Shown: piece after piece, positions 53,253 through 63,830 of the stretch
Layout of the letters: each line of letters opens with the position of its first letter
Position numbering within the stretch: the stretch's first letter is position 1
Source of the DNA: Streptomyces sp. NBC_00459
GTDB lineage: Bacteria > Actinomycetota > Actinomycetes > Streptomycetales > Streptomycetaceae
DNA: 64,000 bases
Assembly: GCF_036013955.1 (NCBI RefSeq)
Contig: NZ_CP107903.1
Location: forward strand, 8,556,001 to 8,620,000
Direction of reading: 5' to 3'
The notes under the pieces: generated by a model
What the model saw: the letters and a program-made list of their open reading frames with translations, nothing else
Databases searched by the model: none
Told to the model about the DNA's origin: nothing
Position numbers and translations under genes: made by a program

Positions 53253-54281
53253 TCAGCCCGCGGCCACCAGCGGGTAGTGGCAGGCGACCGCACTCCCCGC
53301 TGCCGTCGTGACGAGCCGGGGCCGCTCCGCCGCACACACCTCCCGTGCGTACGGACACCGCGTGTGGAAGGTGCAACCGGCCGGTTCGGCCACCGGGTCG
53401 GGCACGTCTCCGGTGAGGACGATCCGTTCCCGGCGCGGCCCGTCCGGGGCGCCGGTCCCGTCGTCGATCTCCGGGACCGCCGACATCAGCGCCTCGGTGT
53501 AGGGGTGAGCGGGAGCCCCGTACAGCGTCTCGGTGTCGGCGAGTTCGACGATCTCACCGAGATACATGACAGCGATCCGGTCCGAGACATGACGGACCAC
53601 GCCCAGGTCGTGCGCGATGAAGACATACGTCAGCCCGAACTCGTCCTGGAGATCGGCGAACAGGTTCAGCACCTGCGCCTGGATCGACACATCGAGCGCG
53701 GACACCGGCTCGTCGGCGACGATCAGCTTCGGCGACGTCGCCAACGCCCTTGCGATACCGATGCGTTGACGCTGACCGCCCGAGAACTCGTGCGGGTAGC
53801 GGTCCAGATGGGCCGCCGACAGCCCCACCACGTCGAACAGCTCGGCCGTCCGGCGCCGGACGGCGGCTGCGTCCCCGTACCGGTGGATGAGCAGCGGCTC
53901 GGCGACGATGTCCCCGGCGCGGCGGCGCGGGTTCAGGGAGGCCTGCGGGTCCTGGAAGACGAGCTGCATCCCCGGTCGTACGGGGCGCAGCCGGCGCGCG
54001 GACAGGCTGGTGATGTCCTGCCCGTCGAACTCGACCCGCCCGCCCGTGATGTCGGTGAGCCGGACCAGACAGCGGCCGAGCGTCGACTTGCCGCAGCCGG
54101 ACTCGCCGACGACGCCGAGGGTTTCACCCGCGCGCACCTCCAGCGAGACCCCGTCCACGGCCCGCAGCACCTTGCGGCGCAGGGTGAGGGTGTCGCCGCG
54201 CAGCGGGTAGTGCTTGGTGACGTCGGTGGCGCGCAACAGCACGTCGGCGTCGCCGGTTCGGGCCTGGGGGTCCGTGGTCAC
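53253..54281 (-). CDS. oligopeptide/nickel-type ABC transporter ATPase (OppF-like)
   Basis: A 342-residue ATPase, the second of two in a peptide transporter operon. Walker A is GESGCGKST, the signature FSGGQRQRIGIARAL, Walker B LIVADEPVSALD and the switch His is in FIAHDLG. The C-terminal oligopeptide_HPY extension with its iron-sulfur-type cysteines is present (GCTFHTRCPYAREVC). The GTG at 54281 overlaps the stop of a small remnant ORF. AAAGG lies seven bases upstream. Confidence 0.93.
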   Translation of the reverse strand: MTTDPQARTGDADVLLRATDVTKHYPLRGDTLTLRRKVLRAVDGVSLEVRAGETLGVVGESGCGKSTLGRCLVRLTDITGGRVEFDGQDITSLSARRLRPVRPGMQLVFQDPQASLNPRRRAGDIVAEPLLIHRYGDAAAVRRRTAELFDVVGLSAAHLDRYPHEFSGGQRQRIGIARALATSPKLIVADEPVSALDVSIQAQVLNLFADLQDEFGLTYVFIAHDLGVVRHVSDRIAVMYLGEIVELADTETLYGAPAHPYTEALMSAVPEIDDGTGAPDGPRRERIVLTGDVPDPVAEPAGCTFHTRCPYAREVCAAERPRLVTTAAGSAVACHYPLVAAG

Positions 54282-54442
54282 GGCGCCGCCTTTCCGTCGA
54301 GGGTGTCCGGTGTCGAGTGCGCCGTTCGGGCTGTTCCGCGCTCCCGGATCGGCAGTCCGCGGCACCTTGCGTTGCCGGTGAGGGAGTCGCCGCGCAGCGG
54401 CACGTCGGTGTGGCCGGTCCCGGTCCGGGTGTTCGCTGTCAT
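54278..54442 (-). CDS. 54-residue chimeric ORF made of oppF-start and oppD-end remnants
   Basis: It begins at ATG 54442 inside the oppD stop (ATGA) and ends inside the oppF GTG (GTGA), so it is translationally linked to both. Its N-terminal half (NTRTGTGHTDVPLRGDSLTG) resembles the start of the OppF protein (ARTGDADVLL ... PLRGDTLT). Its C-terminal half (IRERGTARTAHSTPD, DGKAAP) resembles the end of OppD (DEERGTARRAARSAPD, RKAAP). It looks like the product of a tandem duplication followed by internal deletion. A function is unlikely but the ORF is kept open. Confidence 0.6.
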   Translation of the reverse strand: MTANTRTGTGHTDVPLRGDSLTGNARCRGLPIRERGTARTAHSTPDTLDGKAAP

Positions 54443-55473
54443 GGCGCTGCCTTTCGGTCCGGTGCCGATCGGGCCGCCCTTCGGGCTGTTCCGCGCTCCT
54501 CGTCCGGCAGCCAGCAGGCGTCGAGGTGGCCCGACTCGCCTCTGAGTACCGGGCGTTCGTCGCAGAGGTCGTGCCGCGCCGGGCAGCGCGGCGCGAAGGG
54601 GCATCCCTCCGGCACGCTGTCCGGTGACACGGGCACGCCCGCGATGGTGGGCAGCCGGCGCAACCGCGGTCCGCCGACCCGGGGCACCGAGTCGAGCAGC
54701 CCCCAGGTGTACGGATGCCGGGGACCGTGGAACACGGCCCGGCGCGGGCCCTCCTCGGCCGCCCGCCCGCCGTACATGACCAGCACCCGGTCGGCGATCT
54801 CGGACACCACACCCATGTCGTGCGTGATGAGCACCACCGCCGAACCGCGCCCGTTCAACTCCCGCATCAGGTCGAGGATCTGGGCCTGGATCGTCACATC
54901 GAGCGCGGTGGTCGGCTCGTCGGCGATCAGCAGCGCCGGACCACAGGCGAGGGCCATCGCGATGACCGCCCGCTGCCGCATCCCGCCCGAGAACTCGTGC
55001 GGGTAGGCGTCGACGCGCGAGGCGGCGTCCGGGATGCCCACGTCGGACAGCAGCCCGACCGCCCGGGCGAGCGCCTCCTTCCTGGACACCTTCTCGTGCG
55101 CCCGGATCTGCTCGGCGATCTGCCGGCCGACCGTGTAGACCGGCGTCAGCGCGGTCATCGGGTCCTGGAAGACCATGGCGATCTCCCGGCCGCGCACCGA
55201 CCGCATCTCCCTGTCGGGGAGAGCGAGCAAGTCCCGCCCCCGGAAGAGGACTTCACCCGTGACGGTGACGTTGGAGCTGGTCAGCAGCCGCAGTACGGCC
55301 AGCATCGACACGCTCTTGCCGGAGCCCGACTCGCCGACGACGCCCAGGATCTCGCCGGGGGCGACCGAGAAGGAGAGCCCGTCGACGGCCGTGACCGTCC
55401 CGGTGCGGGTACGGAAGCTGATCCGCAGATCCCGTACGTCGAGAAGGGGTTCAGGGAGTAGGGGTTCAGGCAT
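54439..55473 (-). CDS. oligopeptide/nickel-type ABC transporter ATPase (OppD-like)
   Basis: A 344-residue ATPase. Walker A is GESGSGKSV, the signature FSGGMRQRAVIAMAL, Walker B LLIADEPTTALD and the switch His is in LITHDMG. The C-terminal extension carries GCPFAPRCPARHDLC, the cysteine motif of OppD/DppD. It overlaps the upstream permease gene by eight bases. The end of the gene is followed by the chimeric remnant rather than directly by oppF. Confidence 0.93.
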   Translation of the reverse strand: MPEPLLPEPLLDVRDLRISFRTRTGTVTAVDGLSFSVAPGEILGVVGESGSGKSVSMLAVLRLLTSSNVTVTGEVLFRGRDLLALPDREMRSVRGREIAMVFQDPMTALTPVYTVGRQIAEQIRAHEKVSRKEALARAVGLLSDVGIPDAASRVDAYPHEFSGGMRQRAVIAMALACGPALLIADEPTTALDVTIQAQILDLMRELNGRGSAVVLITHDMGVVSEIADRVLVMYGGRAAEEGPRRAVFHGPRHPYTWGLLDSVPRVGGPRLRRLPTIAGVPVSPDSVPEGCPFAPRCPARHDLCDERPVLRGESGHLDACWLPDEERGTARRAARSAPDRKAAP

Positions 55474-56434
55474 GGCGGGCCCTCGGATCGAGTCGCGCGT
55501 ACAGGATGTCGACCAGCGCGTTGGCGAGGACCACGAAGAACGCCGCGTACATGACCGTACCCATGATCACGGGCAGGTCCAGGTTCTGGAGCGCGTCGAA
55601 GGTGAGCTTGCCGACGCCCGGCAGGCCGAAGACGACCTCGGTGAGCAGGGCCGCACCGCCCACCAGCGCGCCGAAGTCCAGGCCGAACAGCGACACGATC
55701 GGGATGAGCGAGCAGCGCAGCGCGTGCCGGATCAGGATCCGCCGCTCGGACAGCCCCTTGGCCCGCGCGGTGCGTACGTAGTCCTCGCCGAGCGCGCTGA
55801 CGACCTCGCCGCGCAGCAGCCGGGCGTAGATGCCGGCATACAGCAGCGCCAGGGTCAGCCACGGGAAGAGCAGGTGCAGCGCCCACTGGCCGGGGTCCCT
55901 GCCCAGTTCGACGTACCCAGGTGGCGGTACCCAGGAGAACACCGAGTCGTGCAGGCGTTTCTGGGTGAGGAGGTTGACGACCTCGCCGAGCCAGTAGGCG
56001 GGGAGCGAGACACCGACGACCCCGACCAGCATGATCAGCGGGTCGGCGGCCGTGCCGCGCAGGCCGGCGGCCACCGTGCCCATGACGATGCCGACCGTCA
56101 TCCAGATGACGGCCGCCCCGATCACCAGCGACAGTGTCACCGGCATGGCCTGTGTGATCTGCGGGATGACCTTCGAGCCGCGGTTGACGAACGACTCCAG
56201 GTCCCGGTCGATCAGGAGGTGCCGCATCATCAGCAGATAGCGGACGGGCAGCGGCCGGTCCAGGCCGAAGGAGTGCCGTACCTGGGCGAGGGTGGCCGGG
56301 TCGGCGTTGCGGCCCGCGATACGGGCGGCGGGGTCGACTCCCGGGGTGGCGAAGAAGATCAGGAACACCAGCACACTGATCGCGAACATCACCAGCAGGG
56401 CGGAGAGGAAGCGCCGGAGCGCGAAGTACAGCAT
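55466..56434 (-). CDS. ABC transporter permease, OppB/DppB-like
   Basis: A 322-residue permease with six hydrophobic helices. The N-terminal helix is LSALLVMFAISVLVFLIFFA, the PGDPAR-like element is present as PGVDPAAR, and the EAA loop reads ARAKGLSERRILIRHALRCS. It forms the channel with the OppC-like protein encoded four bases upstream in the operon. Confidence 0.93.
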   Translation of the reverse strand: MLYFALRRFLSALLVMFAISVLVFLIFFATPGVDPAARIAGRNADPATLAQVRHSFGLDRPLPVRYLLMMRHLLIDRDLESFVNRGSKVIPQITQAMPVTLSLVIGAAVIWMTVGIVMGTVAAGLRGTAADPLIMLVGVVGVSLPAYWLGEVVNLLTQKRLHDSVFSWVPPPGYVELGRDPGQWALHLLFPWLTLALLYAGIYARLLRGEVVSALGEDYVRTARAKGLSERRILIRHALRCSLIPIVSLFGLDFGALVGGAALLTEVVFGLPGVGKLTFDALQNLDLPVIMGTVMYAAFFVVLANALVDILYARLDPRARHA

Positions 56435-56438
56435 CGGA

Positions 56439-57470
56439 TCACACCCCTCCGCGCAGTCGGGCGTTCGGGTCGAGGGCGTCGCGCACCCCGTCGCCGAGGA
56501 CGTTGAGGGCGGCCGTCGTCAGCGCAATGAGCAGTCCGGGGGCGATCGTCACGGTCGGGCGGGTGTACAGCAGTCCGAGGCCGTCCTCGATGATCGTGCC
56601 CCAACTGGCGTCGGGCGGCTGGACGCCGACCGACAGGAACGACAGCGCCGACTCCGTGAGCATCGCGAGGGCGGTCATCAGGGGCAGGAACACGATCGCT
56701 GTGGGCAGCACGTTCGGCAGCACCTCCCGGCGCATCACCCGCAGCGCGGGCGCGCCCGACCCGATGGACGCCTGGATGAACTCCTTGTTCCGCAGCACCA
56801 GCACCTGTCCGCGCATCGGCCGGGCCACGTACGGGACGTAGATCGCCGCGATGATCACGACCGGCAGCCACAGGCTTCCGGCCTCGACGGTGACCGGTCC
56901 GAGGCTGAGCCCGTCGGTGAGCAGGACGACGGACAGACAGATGGCCAGCAGATACACCGGGAAGGCCCAGATGACGTCCAGGACACGGGAGACGACCGCG
57001 TCGACGACCCCGCCCGCGTACCCGGCGAGGACCCCGACGCCCGTACCGAGGACACAGCACAGCAGCGCCGCCGTGACCCCGATGAACAGGCTGGTACGGC
57101 CGCCGTACAGCAGCCGGGCCATGACGTCCCGGCCCTGGTTGTCGGCACCGAGGAAGTAGTGGCCGAAGTCCCAGGTGGGGCCGATGGGCGTGACGCCGAG
57201 ACCGAGGCCGGTGGTGCTCGGGGTGAGCACCGGCACGGTCTTGCCGTCGACGACCGTCGTCCCGGAGACACGGGACTGGAACGGGTCGGTGTGCGCGATG
57301 TGGTCGGCGTACAGCGGGGCGCACAGGGTCACCGCGACGACGGCGAGCAGGACGAGGGCCGCGGCCACCGCCGACCTGTTGCGCAGCAGGTCGGCGACGG
57401 CGGTCCGCCAGGGGCCCGGCGAGCGACGCCGGGCCGTGGGGGAGAGCAACTGGGTCGCTGTGTCGCTCAC
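56439..57470 (-). CDS. ABC transporter permease, OppC/DppC-like
   Basis: A 343-residue permease with a cytoplasmic N-terminus, a first helix at about 35-55, an OppC_N region and five more helices. LGADNQGRDVMARLLYGGRT is the DppC hallmark, and the EAA loop is ASIGSGAPALRVMRREVLPN. The GTG at 57470 overlaps the stop of the binding-protein gene; a 662-residue in-frame reading into that gene is a shadow. Confidence 0.93.
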   Translation of the reverse strand: MSDTATQLLSPTARRRSPGPWRTAVADLLRNRSAVAAALVLLAVVAVTLCAPLYADHIAHTDPFQSRVSGTTVVDGKTVPVLTPSTTGLGLGVTPIGPTWDFGHYFLGADNQGRDVMARLLYGGRTSLFIGVTAALLCCVLGTGVGVLAGYAGGVVDAVVSRVLDVIWAFPVYLLAICLSVVLLTDGLSLGPVTVEAGSLWLPVVIIAAIYVPYVARPMRGQVLVLRNKEFIQASIGSGAPALRVMRREVLPNVLPTAIVFLPLMTALAMLTESALSFLSVGVQPPDASWGTIIEDGLGLLYTRPTVTIAPGLLIALTTAALNVLGDGVRDALDPNARLRGGV

Positions 57471-59194
57471 TTGACCCACAGCTGCCCGACAAGCATGTAG
57501 AACTGCTTGCTGAACCGGTAGTTCCCGACCCGCTTCGACGTGAAGTCGATGATCTTCGGGTTGATCACCGGGACCACCGGGGACTGGGCCATGATGTCCT
57601 GGTCGATCGTGCCCCACTGCTGGTCGGCGGCCTTCTGGTCGGTCTGCCCGGCCTTCAGCGCGGCCTGCATCCGCGCGTCGATGCCCTTGTCGCAGAACCC
57701 GGAGATGTTGATGCTGGAGTCGCTGCCCGGGTGGAACGAGGCGCAGGACAGCAGCACGTTGAGGAAGTCGGAGGCGGCCGGGTAGTCCTGGTACCAGGAC
57801 GTCAGGGCCAACTGCACCTTGTTCTTGGTGTTCTGGATGTAGGTGAACTGGATGTTCGCGGACAGCGGCTTGAGCGTCGCCCTGTAGCCGAGCTGGGTCA
57901 GCAGACTCTGCAGGTACTGCCCGATCGACTTGTTGACCTCGTCGTCGCTGACAACGATGCCGACCTCCTGCCCGGCCGTCCCCGACTGCTTGATCAGCGC
58001 CTTCGCCTTGGCGAGGTCGGGCGCCGACCAGGTCTTCCCGCCGCCCTTGGTGTACTGGCACTTGTCGACGTGCCCGGGGAAACCCGGCGGGAGGATCGTG
58101 CACGCGGGCGAGGCGAGGTTCTTGCCGCCGTACAGCCCGACCACCGCGTCGCGGTCGATCGCCCAGTTGATGGCCTGACGCGCCAACTTGTTGTCGAACG
58201 GGGCCGAGTTGACGTTCAGCGTGACGTACCAGAACGCGGTCAGCGGATTGACGTGTGCCTGGGAGGCGTACTGTGTGCCGATCTCGTTCAGCCGGTCGGC
58301 GGGCGGCGGGTCGAACATCCAGTCCGCCGAGCCGTTCTGGACGGCGGTCACCTCGGACTCCACGGTCTGCCCGAAGGTGTAGTCGACGTTGTCGGCGTAG
58401 GCCTGGGGCTGAGCCTGGCTCGACCACTCCTTGAAGTACGGGTTGCGCACCAGCTTCAGCGCCCGGTTCGGGTCGTACGAGGCCGCCGTGTAGGGGCCGG
58501 TCGTCGGCAGCGGCTTCGTCCCCGCGTCCTTCGTCGACGAGTCCTTCGGCAGCACACTGGCGTGCGGGACGGCCAGCTTGTACGGGAACTCCGGGTCCGG
58601 GGCGGTCAGGTTGACGGTGACCGTGCCGGCCGCCGCGTCACCGACGACGCCCTTGGCGAGTGTGCAGGTCGCCGGTGTCTTCAGACAGGCGTCCGCGCCG
58701 ACGATGCCGTTGTAGAAGGTGCCCGCGGTCGGGCTGGACACCTTGAAGATCCGCTGGAAGGACGCCACCACGTCGTCGGTGGTCACCTCCTTCCCGGTGG
58801 AGAACCTGATCCCCTTGCGGAGTGTGAAGGTGTACGTCTTCCCGCCGTTGCTCACCACCGGCATGGCTGCCGCCAGATCCGGGACGACGGTGAACGACTG
58901 CTGCCCGCCGGTCTTCCTGAACGCCAGCAGACCGTCGTACATCGACTGGTACAACTGCCAGTACTGGAGTGTGTAGTTGACCTGGGGATCGAAGGTTCCG
59001 GCGGCTGCGTGGGCGACCAGCTTCAGCGTGCCGCCCTTGTGCGCGGCCTGGAACACGGCCGACTGCGCGCCGCCGGGGGCGGTGGAGGCCGGGTCGGACG
59101 AGCCGCCGTCGTCGGAGGACGAACAGGCGGTCGCGGTGAGGGCGAGGGCGGCGGTCACGGCGGCGAGGGCGGTACGTCTGGTGATCCGGGGCAT
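57467..59194 (-). CDS. ABC transporter substrate-binding lipoprotein (family 5, peptide/nickel)
   Basis: A 575-residue solute-binding protein. The signal has ITRRTALAAVTAALALTATAC with Cys24 as the lipidation site, followed by a Ser/Asp/Gly linker. SBP_bac_5 features include YQSMYDGLLAF, LRKGIRFSTGKEVTTDDVVA, TGPYTAASYDPNRALKLVRN and ARQAINWAIDRDAVV. GGGAG sits seven bases before the ATG at 59194. It heads the operon SBP-OppC-OppB-OppD-remnant-OppF. With the aminopeptidase upstream on the same strand, peptides are the likely cargo. Confidence 0.92.
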   Translation of the reverse strand: MPRITRRTALAAVTAALALTATACSSSDDGGSSDPASTAPGGAQSAVFQAAHKGGTLKLVAHAAAGTFDPQVNYTLQYWQLYQSMYDGLLAFRKTGGQQSFTVVPDLAAAMPVVSNGGKTYTFTLRKGIRFSTGKEVTTDDVVASFQRIFKVSSPTAGTFYNGIVGADACLKTPATCTLAKGVVGDAAAGTVTVNLTAPDPEFPYKLAVPHASVLPKDSSTKDAGTKPLPTTGPYTAASYDPNRALKLVRNPYFKEWSSQAQPQAYADNVDYTFGQTVESEVTAVQNGSADWMFDPPPADRLNEIGTQYASQAHVNPLTAFWYVTLNVNSAPFDNKLARQAINWAIDRDAVVGLYGGKNLASPACTILPPGFPGHVDKCQYTKGGGKTWSAPDLAKAKALIKQSGTAGQEVGIVVSDDEVNKSIGQYLQSLLTQLGYRATLKPLSANIQFTYIQNTKNKVQLALTSWYQDYPAASDFLNVLLSCASFHPGSDSSINISGFCDKGIDARMQAALKAGQTDQKAADQQWGTIDQDIMAQSPVVPVINPKIIDFTSKRVGNYRFSKQFYMLVGQLWVK

Positions 59195-59264
59195 CGGGGA
59201 ACTCCCGTCGGTGGAGCGGGTGTTGAAGATGAGGAGGGGTGAAGGGGACTGGGTGCCGGGGGAC

Positions 59265-60161
59265 TCAGTCGGTGGAGTCGAGGAAGTCGCCGACGATCCG
59301 GAGGTAGAGCTCCTCCTCCTCGACGTGCGGCATATGGCTGGAGTGCTCGAACATGTGCCAGCGCACATCGGGGATGAGGTCGGCGAAGGGCCGGAGAGTG
59401 TCGGGCGTCGCCTCGTCGTAGCGGCCGGAGACCAGCAGGGTCGGCACGTCGATCAGGTGCAGCCGGTCGACGACCGTCCACTCCTTCATGGTCCCGACGA
59501 CATGGAACTCGTTCGGCCCGTTCATCGTGTGGTAGACGGTCGGGTCGGCCGCGATGTTGTCCCAGGTCGCCTGGACCTCGGCGGGCACCGGGACAGTGCG
59601 GCACACATGGCGCTCGTAGAAGACCTGCTCGGCGGCCTGGTAGTCGGGGTGGTCGGTGGTCCCGGCCGCCTCATGGGCCAGCAGGGTCTCCTGCACCTCG
59701 GGCGGAAGCGCGGAGCGGAGTTCGGCGGCACCCGCCAGCCAGAGCTCCATGGAGGCGGGGGAGTTGGCGATGACCAGCCCGCGAAGTCCGGCCGGGCGGC
59801 GCACGGCGTGCTCGGCGGCGAGCATGCCTCCCCACGACTGGCCGAGGAGGTGGTAGGCGTCGGCGATGCCCAACTTCCCCAGCAGGTTGTCGAGTTCGTC
59901 GAGGAAGAGCTGGACGGTCCAGAAGTCGGCGCCCTCGTCCGGCAGATGGGTGGACCGTCCGATGCCGAGCTGGTCGTAGTGCACCACCGGGCGGCCCTGC
60001 CCGGCGATGCCCGCGATACGGAGGGTGTAGTCGTGACCGGCGCCGGGGCCGCCGTGCAGGACCACCAGCGGTGTCCTGCCGGGTTCGCCGGTGATGCGGT
60101 ACCAGGTGGACCAGCCGTTGAAGTCGATGGTCCCGGTGTGGTTCGGTTCGGGAATCGCCAC
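59265..60161 (-). CDS. proline iminopeptidase-family alpha/beta hydrolase
   Basis: A 298-residue serine hydrolase of the peptidase S33 type. The oxyanion motif is VVLHGGPGAGHD, the nucleophile is in LLGQSWGGMLA, the acid in SGRYDEATPD and the histidine in FEHSSHMPHVEE. It would release N-terminal proline or cleave short peptides in the cytoplasm. The GTG at 60161 is chosen because GGAGG lies seven bases upstream; the frame is open to 60191. It is first in line before the peptide transporter genes (70 bases), so uptake and degradation are likely coordinated by the divergent GntR regulator. Confidence 0.88.
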   Translation of the reverse strand: MAIPEPNHTGTIDFNGWSTWYRITGEPGRTPLVVLHGGPGAGHDYTLRIAGIAGQGRPVVHYDQLGIGRSTHLPDEGADFWTVQLFLDELDNLLGKLGIADAYHLLGQSWGGMLAAEHAVRRPAGLRGLVIANSPASMELWLAGAAELRSALPPEVQETLLAHEAAGTTDHPDYQAAEQVFYERHVCRTVPVPAEVQATWDNIAADPTVYHTMNGPNEFHVVGTMKEWTVVDRLHLIDVPTLLVSGRYDEATPDTLRPFADLIPDVRWHMFEHSSHMPHVEEEELYLRIVGDFLDSTD

Positions 60162-60263
60162 TGAAGAGCCTCCGAGGACGGGCAGAATCAAGCCAGTCGG
60201 CGTCTGGAAAGGGTTGGTGTCCGGGGATGGCTGACATACTGTTTGGGTAAATGCTCAGTCCAC

Positions 60264-60283
60264 AAGACCTTTTAAGACCTTTT
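60264..60283. repeat. tandem direct repeat AAGACCTTTT in a divergent promoter
   Basis: Two exact 10-base copies (60264-60273 and 60274-60283) between the iminopeptidase gene and the FadR-type gene. They are spaced one helical turn apart. Possible operator for the adjacent regulator. Confidence 0.55.
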
Positions 60284-60351
60284 AGCGGTGGCCCGGCAGA
60301 AGTAACTGCGCGTTTACGCGCCCGGAACCCGCGACCGACCGGGGAGGACCG

Positions 60352-61215
60352 CTGACCGTCGCACCGCAGCCACCAGAACTGCCCGAGTCGTCCGAACTGC
60401 CCGGGCCGCCGCAACGATCAGGCGCCGGGGACGAGTTCTCGCGGGTGCTGGACCGGGCCCTGTCGGGCGGTGGCGCCCCCTCGCCCGAACTGCGCCCGGT
60501 GCGTGTGGCCTCGGCGGTCGACGAGGTCTCCGACCGGCTGCTCACCGCGATCGCCGTGGGCGACTTCCTGCCGGGGGAGCGGCTGCCGGTCGAGCGCGAG
60601 CTGATCACGCTGCTGGGGGTGAGCCGTCCCACGGTGCGTGAGGCGGTCGGCCGGCTCCAGGCGGTCGGTGTCATCGAGATCCGCCGGGGCCGCAACGGCG
60701 GTGCCTACGTCCGCGACAGCTGGACGGAGACCTCCGGCGCCGCGGTCCGGCGTACCCTGCTGCCGCGCTGGGCGGAGTTGGAGCAACTCTTCGACCTGCG
60801 CGGGCTGGTGGAGGGGATGGTGGCGGCGACGGCGGCCCGGCGCCGACGCCCGGAGGACCTCGTACCCATGCGGGAGGCGCTCACGGCCTACCTCTCCGCC
60901 CGCGACCCGCGCGAGGAACGCGCCGCCGACAGCGCCTTCCACCGCAGCGTCTGCGACGCCACGCACAACCCCCAGATCGCGATGCTCAGCCGCGACCTCC
61001 TGGCCCGCGCCAGCCTGGGCTTCCCGGTCGAACCCTGGGGCAGGGGCGAACGCGCCCACTTCCACCGGGCCGGTGAGGACCACAAGGCCCTCTACGAGGC
61101 AATCGCCTCCGGCGACCCGGACCGCGCGGAGAAGATCGCCCGGGACCACTTCACGATCAGCGCGGACATGATCCGCGACGTTCTGGCGAGGGTCAGGAAC
61201 ACCCACCAGCCATGA
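60352..61215 (+). CDS. FadR-subfamily GntR regulator, possible CTG start
   Basis: A regulator of up to 287 residues. The winged helix is ELITLLGVSRPTVREAVGRL, QAVGVIEIRRGRNGG, and the C-terminal FCD ligand domain includes LFDLRGLVEGMVAATAA, DSAFHRSVCDATHNP and HKALYEAIASGD, whose histidines bind metal in this family. The frame is open upstream of GTG 60445 and includes a CTG at 60352 four bases after GGAGG, while GTG 60445 has no ribosome binding site. I therefore extend to 60352, but the start is uncertain. It probably represses the divergent peptide-use genes. Confidence 0.8.
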   Translation: MTVAPQPPELPESSELPGPPQRSGAGDEFSRVLDRALSGGGAPSPELRPVRVASAVDEVSDRLLTAIAVGDFLPGERLPVERELITLLGVSRPTVREAVGRLQAVGVIEIRRGRNGGAYVRDSWTETSGAAVRRTLLPRWAELEQLFDLRGLVEGMVAATAARRRRPEDLVPMREALTAYLSARDPREERAADSAFHRSVCDATHNPQIAMLSRDLLARASLGFPVEPWGRGERAHFHRAGEDHKALYEAIASGDPDRAEKIARDHFTISADMIRDVLARVRNTHQP

Positions 61216-61259
61216 CGATCGGCCCCCGGCACGCAGATGCGCGTTCCGGGGGCCGATCG
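61216..61259. terminator. terminator with perfect 14-bp stem
   Basis: CGATCGGCCCCCGG (61216-61229) pairs with CCGGGGGCCGATCG (61246-61259), beginning at the base after the FadR-type gene's stop codon. Confidence 0.85.
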
Positions 61260-61288
61260 GTGAGCCTGGTGAACTCGGGGTGCCATTG

Positions 61289-61316
61289 AGGGGCGCGGGG
61301 AACTGCGCGACCAGCC
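61289..61316. repeat. dispersed intergenic repeat, copy 4
   Basis: AGGGGCGCGGGGAACTGCGC then GACCAGCC; reverse orientation relative to copies 1 and 3. It lies between the terminator and the end of the convergent icd gene. Confidence 0.75.
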
Positions 61317-61358
61317 ACCACCGGGCCGCACCGATCACACAGCCGAACCAGTCGAGCG

Positions 61359-63578
<2,220 letters not shown>

Positions 63579-63652
63579 CGGGTGCTCCGCTCCACGTCTG
63601 CAACATTGCTCGACATCAAGATATCTCCTGCTCGGCTCTCACTCGACAGGGG

Positions 63653-63711
63653 TCCGTAGGGAACTCGACACAGGCCGGTACGGAACCCGGTCGGATCCGG
63701 TACGGAACCCG
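63653..63711. repeat. three direct repeats with 22-bp period upstream of icd
   Basis: CCGGTACGGAACCCG occurs exactly at 63675-63689 and 63697-63711. A third, weaker copy TCCGTAGGGAACTCG (11 of 15 matching) is at 63653-63667. The spacing is 22 bases, two helical turns, so a protein could bind all copies on one face. Confidence 0.75.
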
Positions 63712-63830
63712 ATCGAAATTCCGTGCGGATTCAGGCAACCGACTTCGCCGATCTTGTGGTCTAGGGGGTAGACCCCACACCGGATCGGCGGCCGGACCTG
63801 ACCACCGGGATGCCCGAGTGAAAGCGAACC

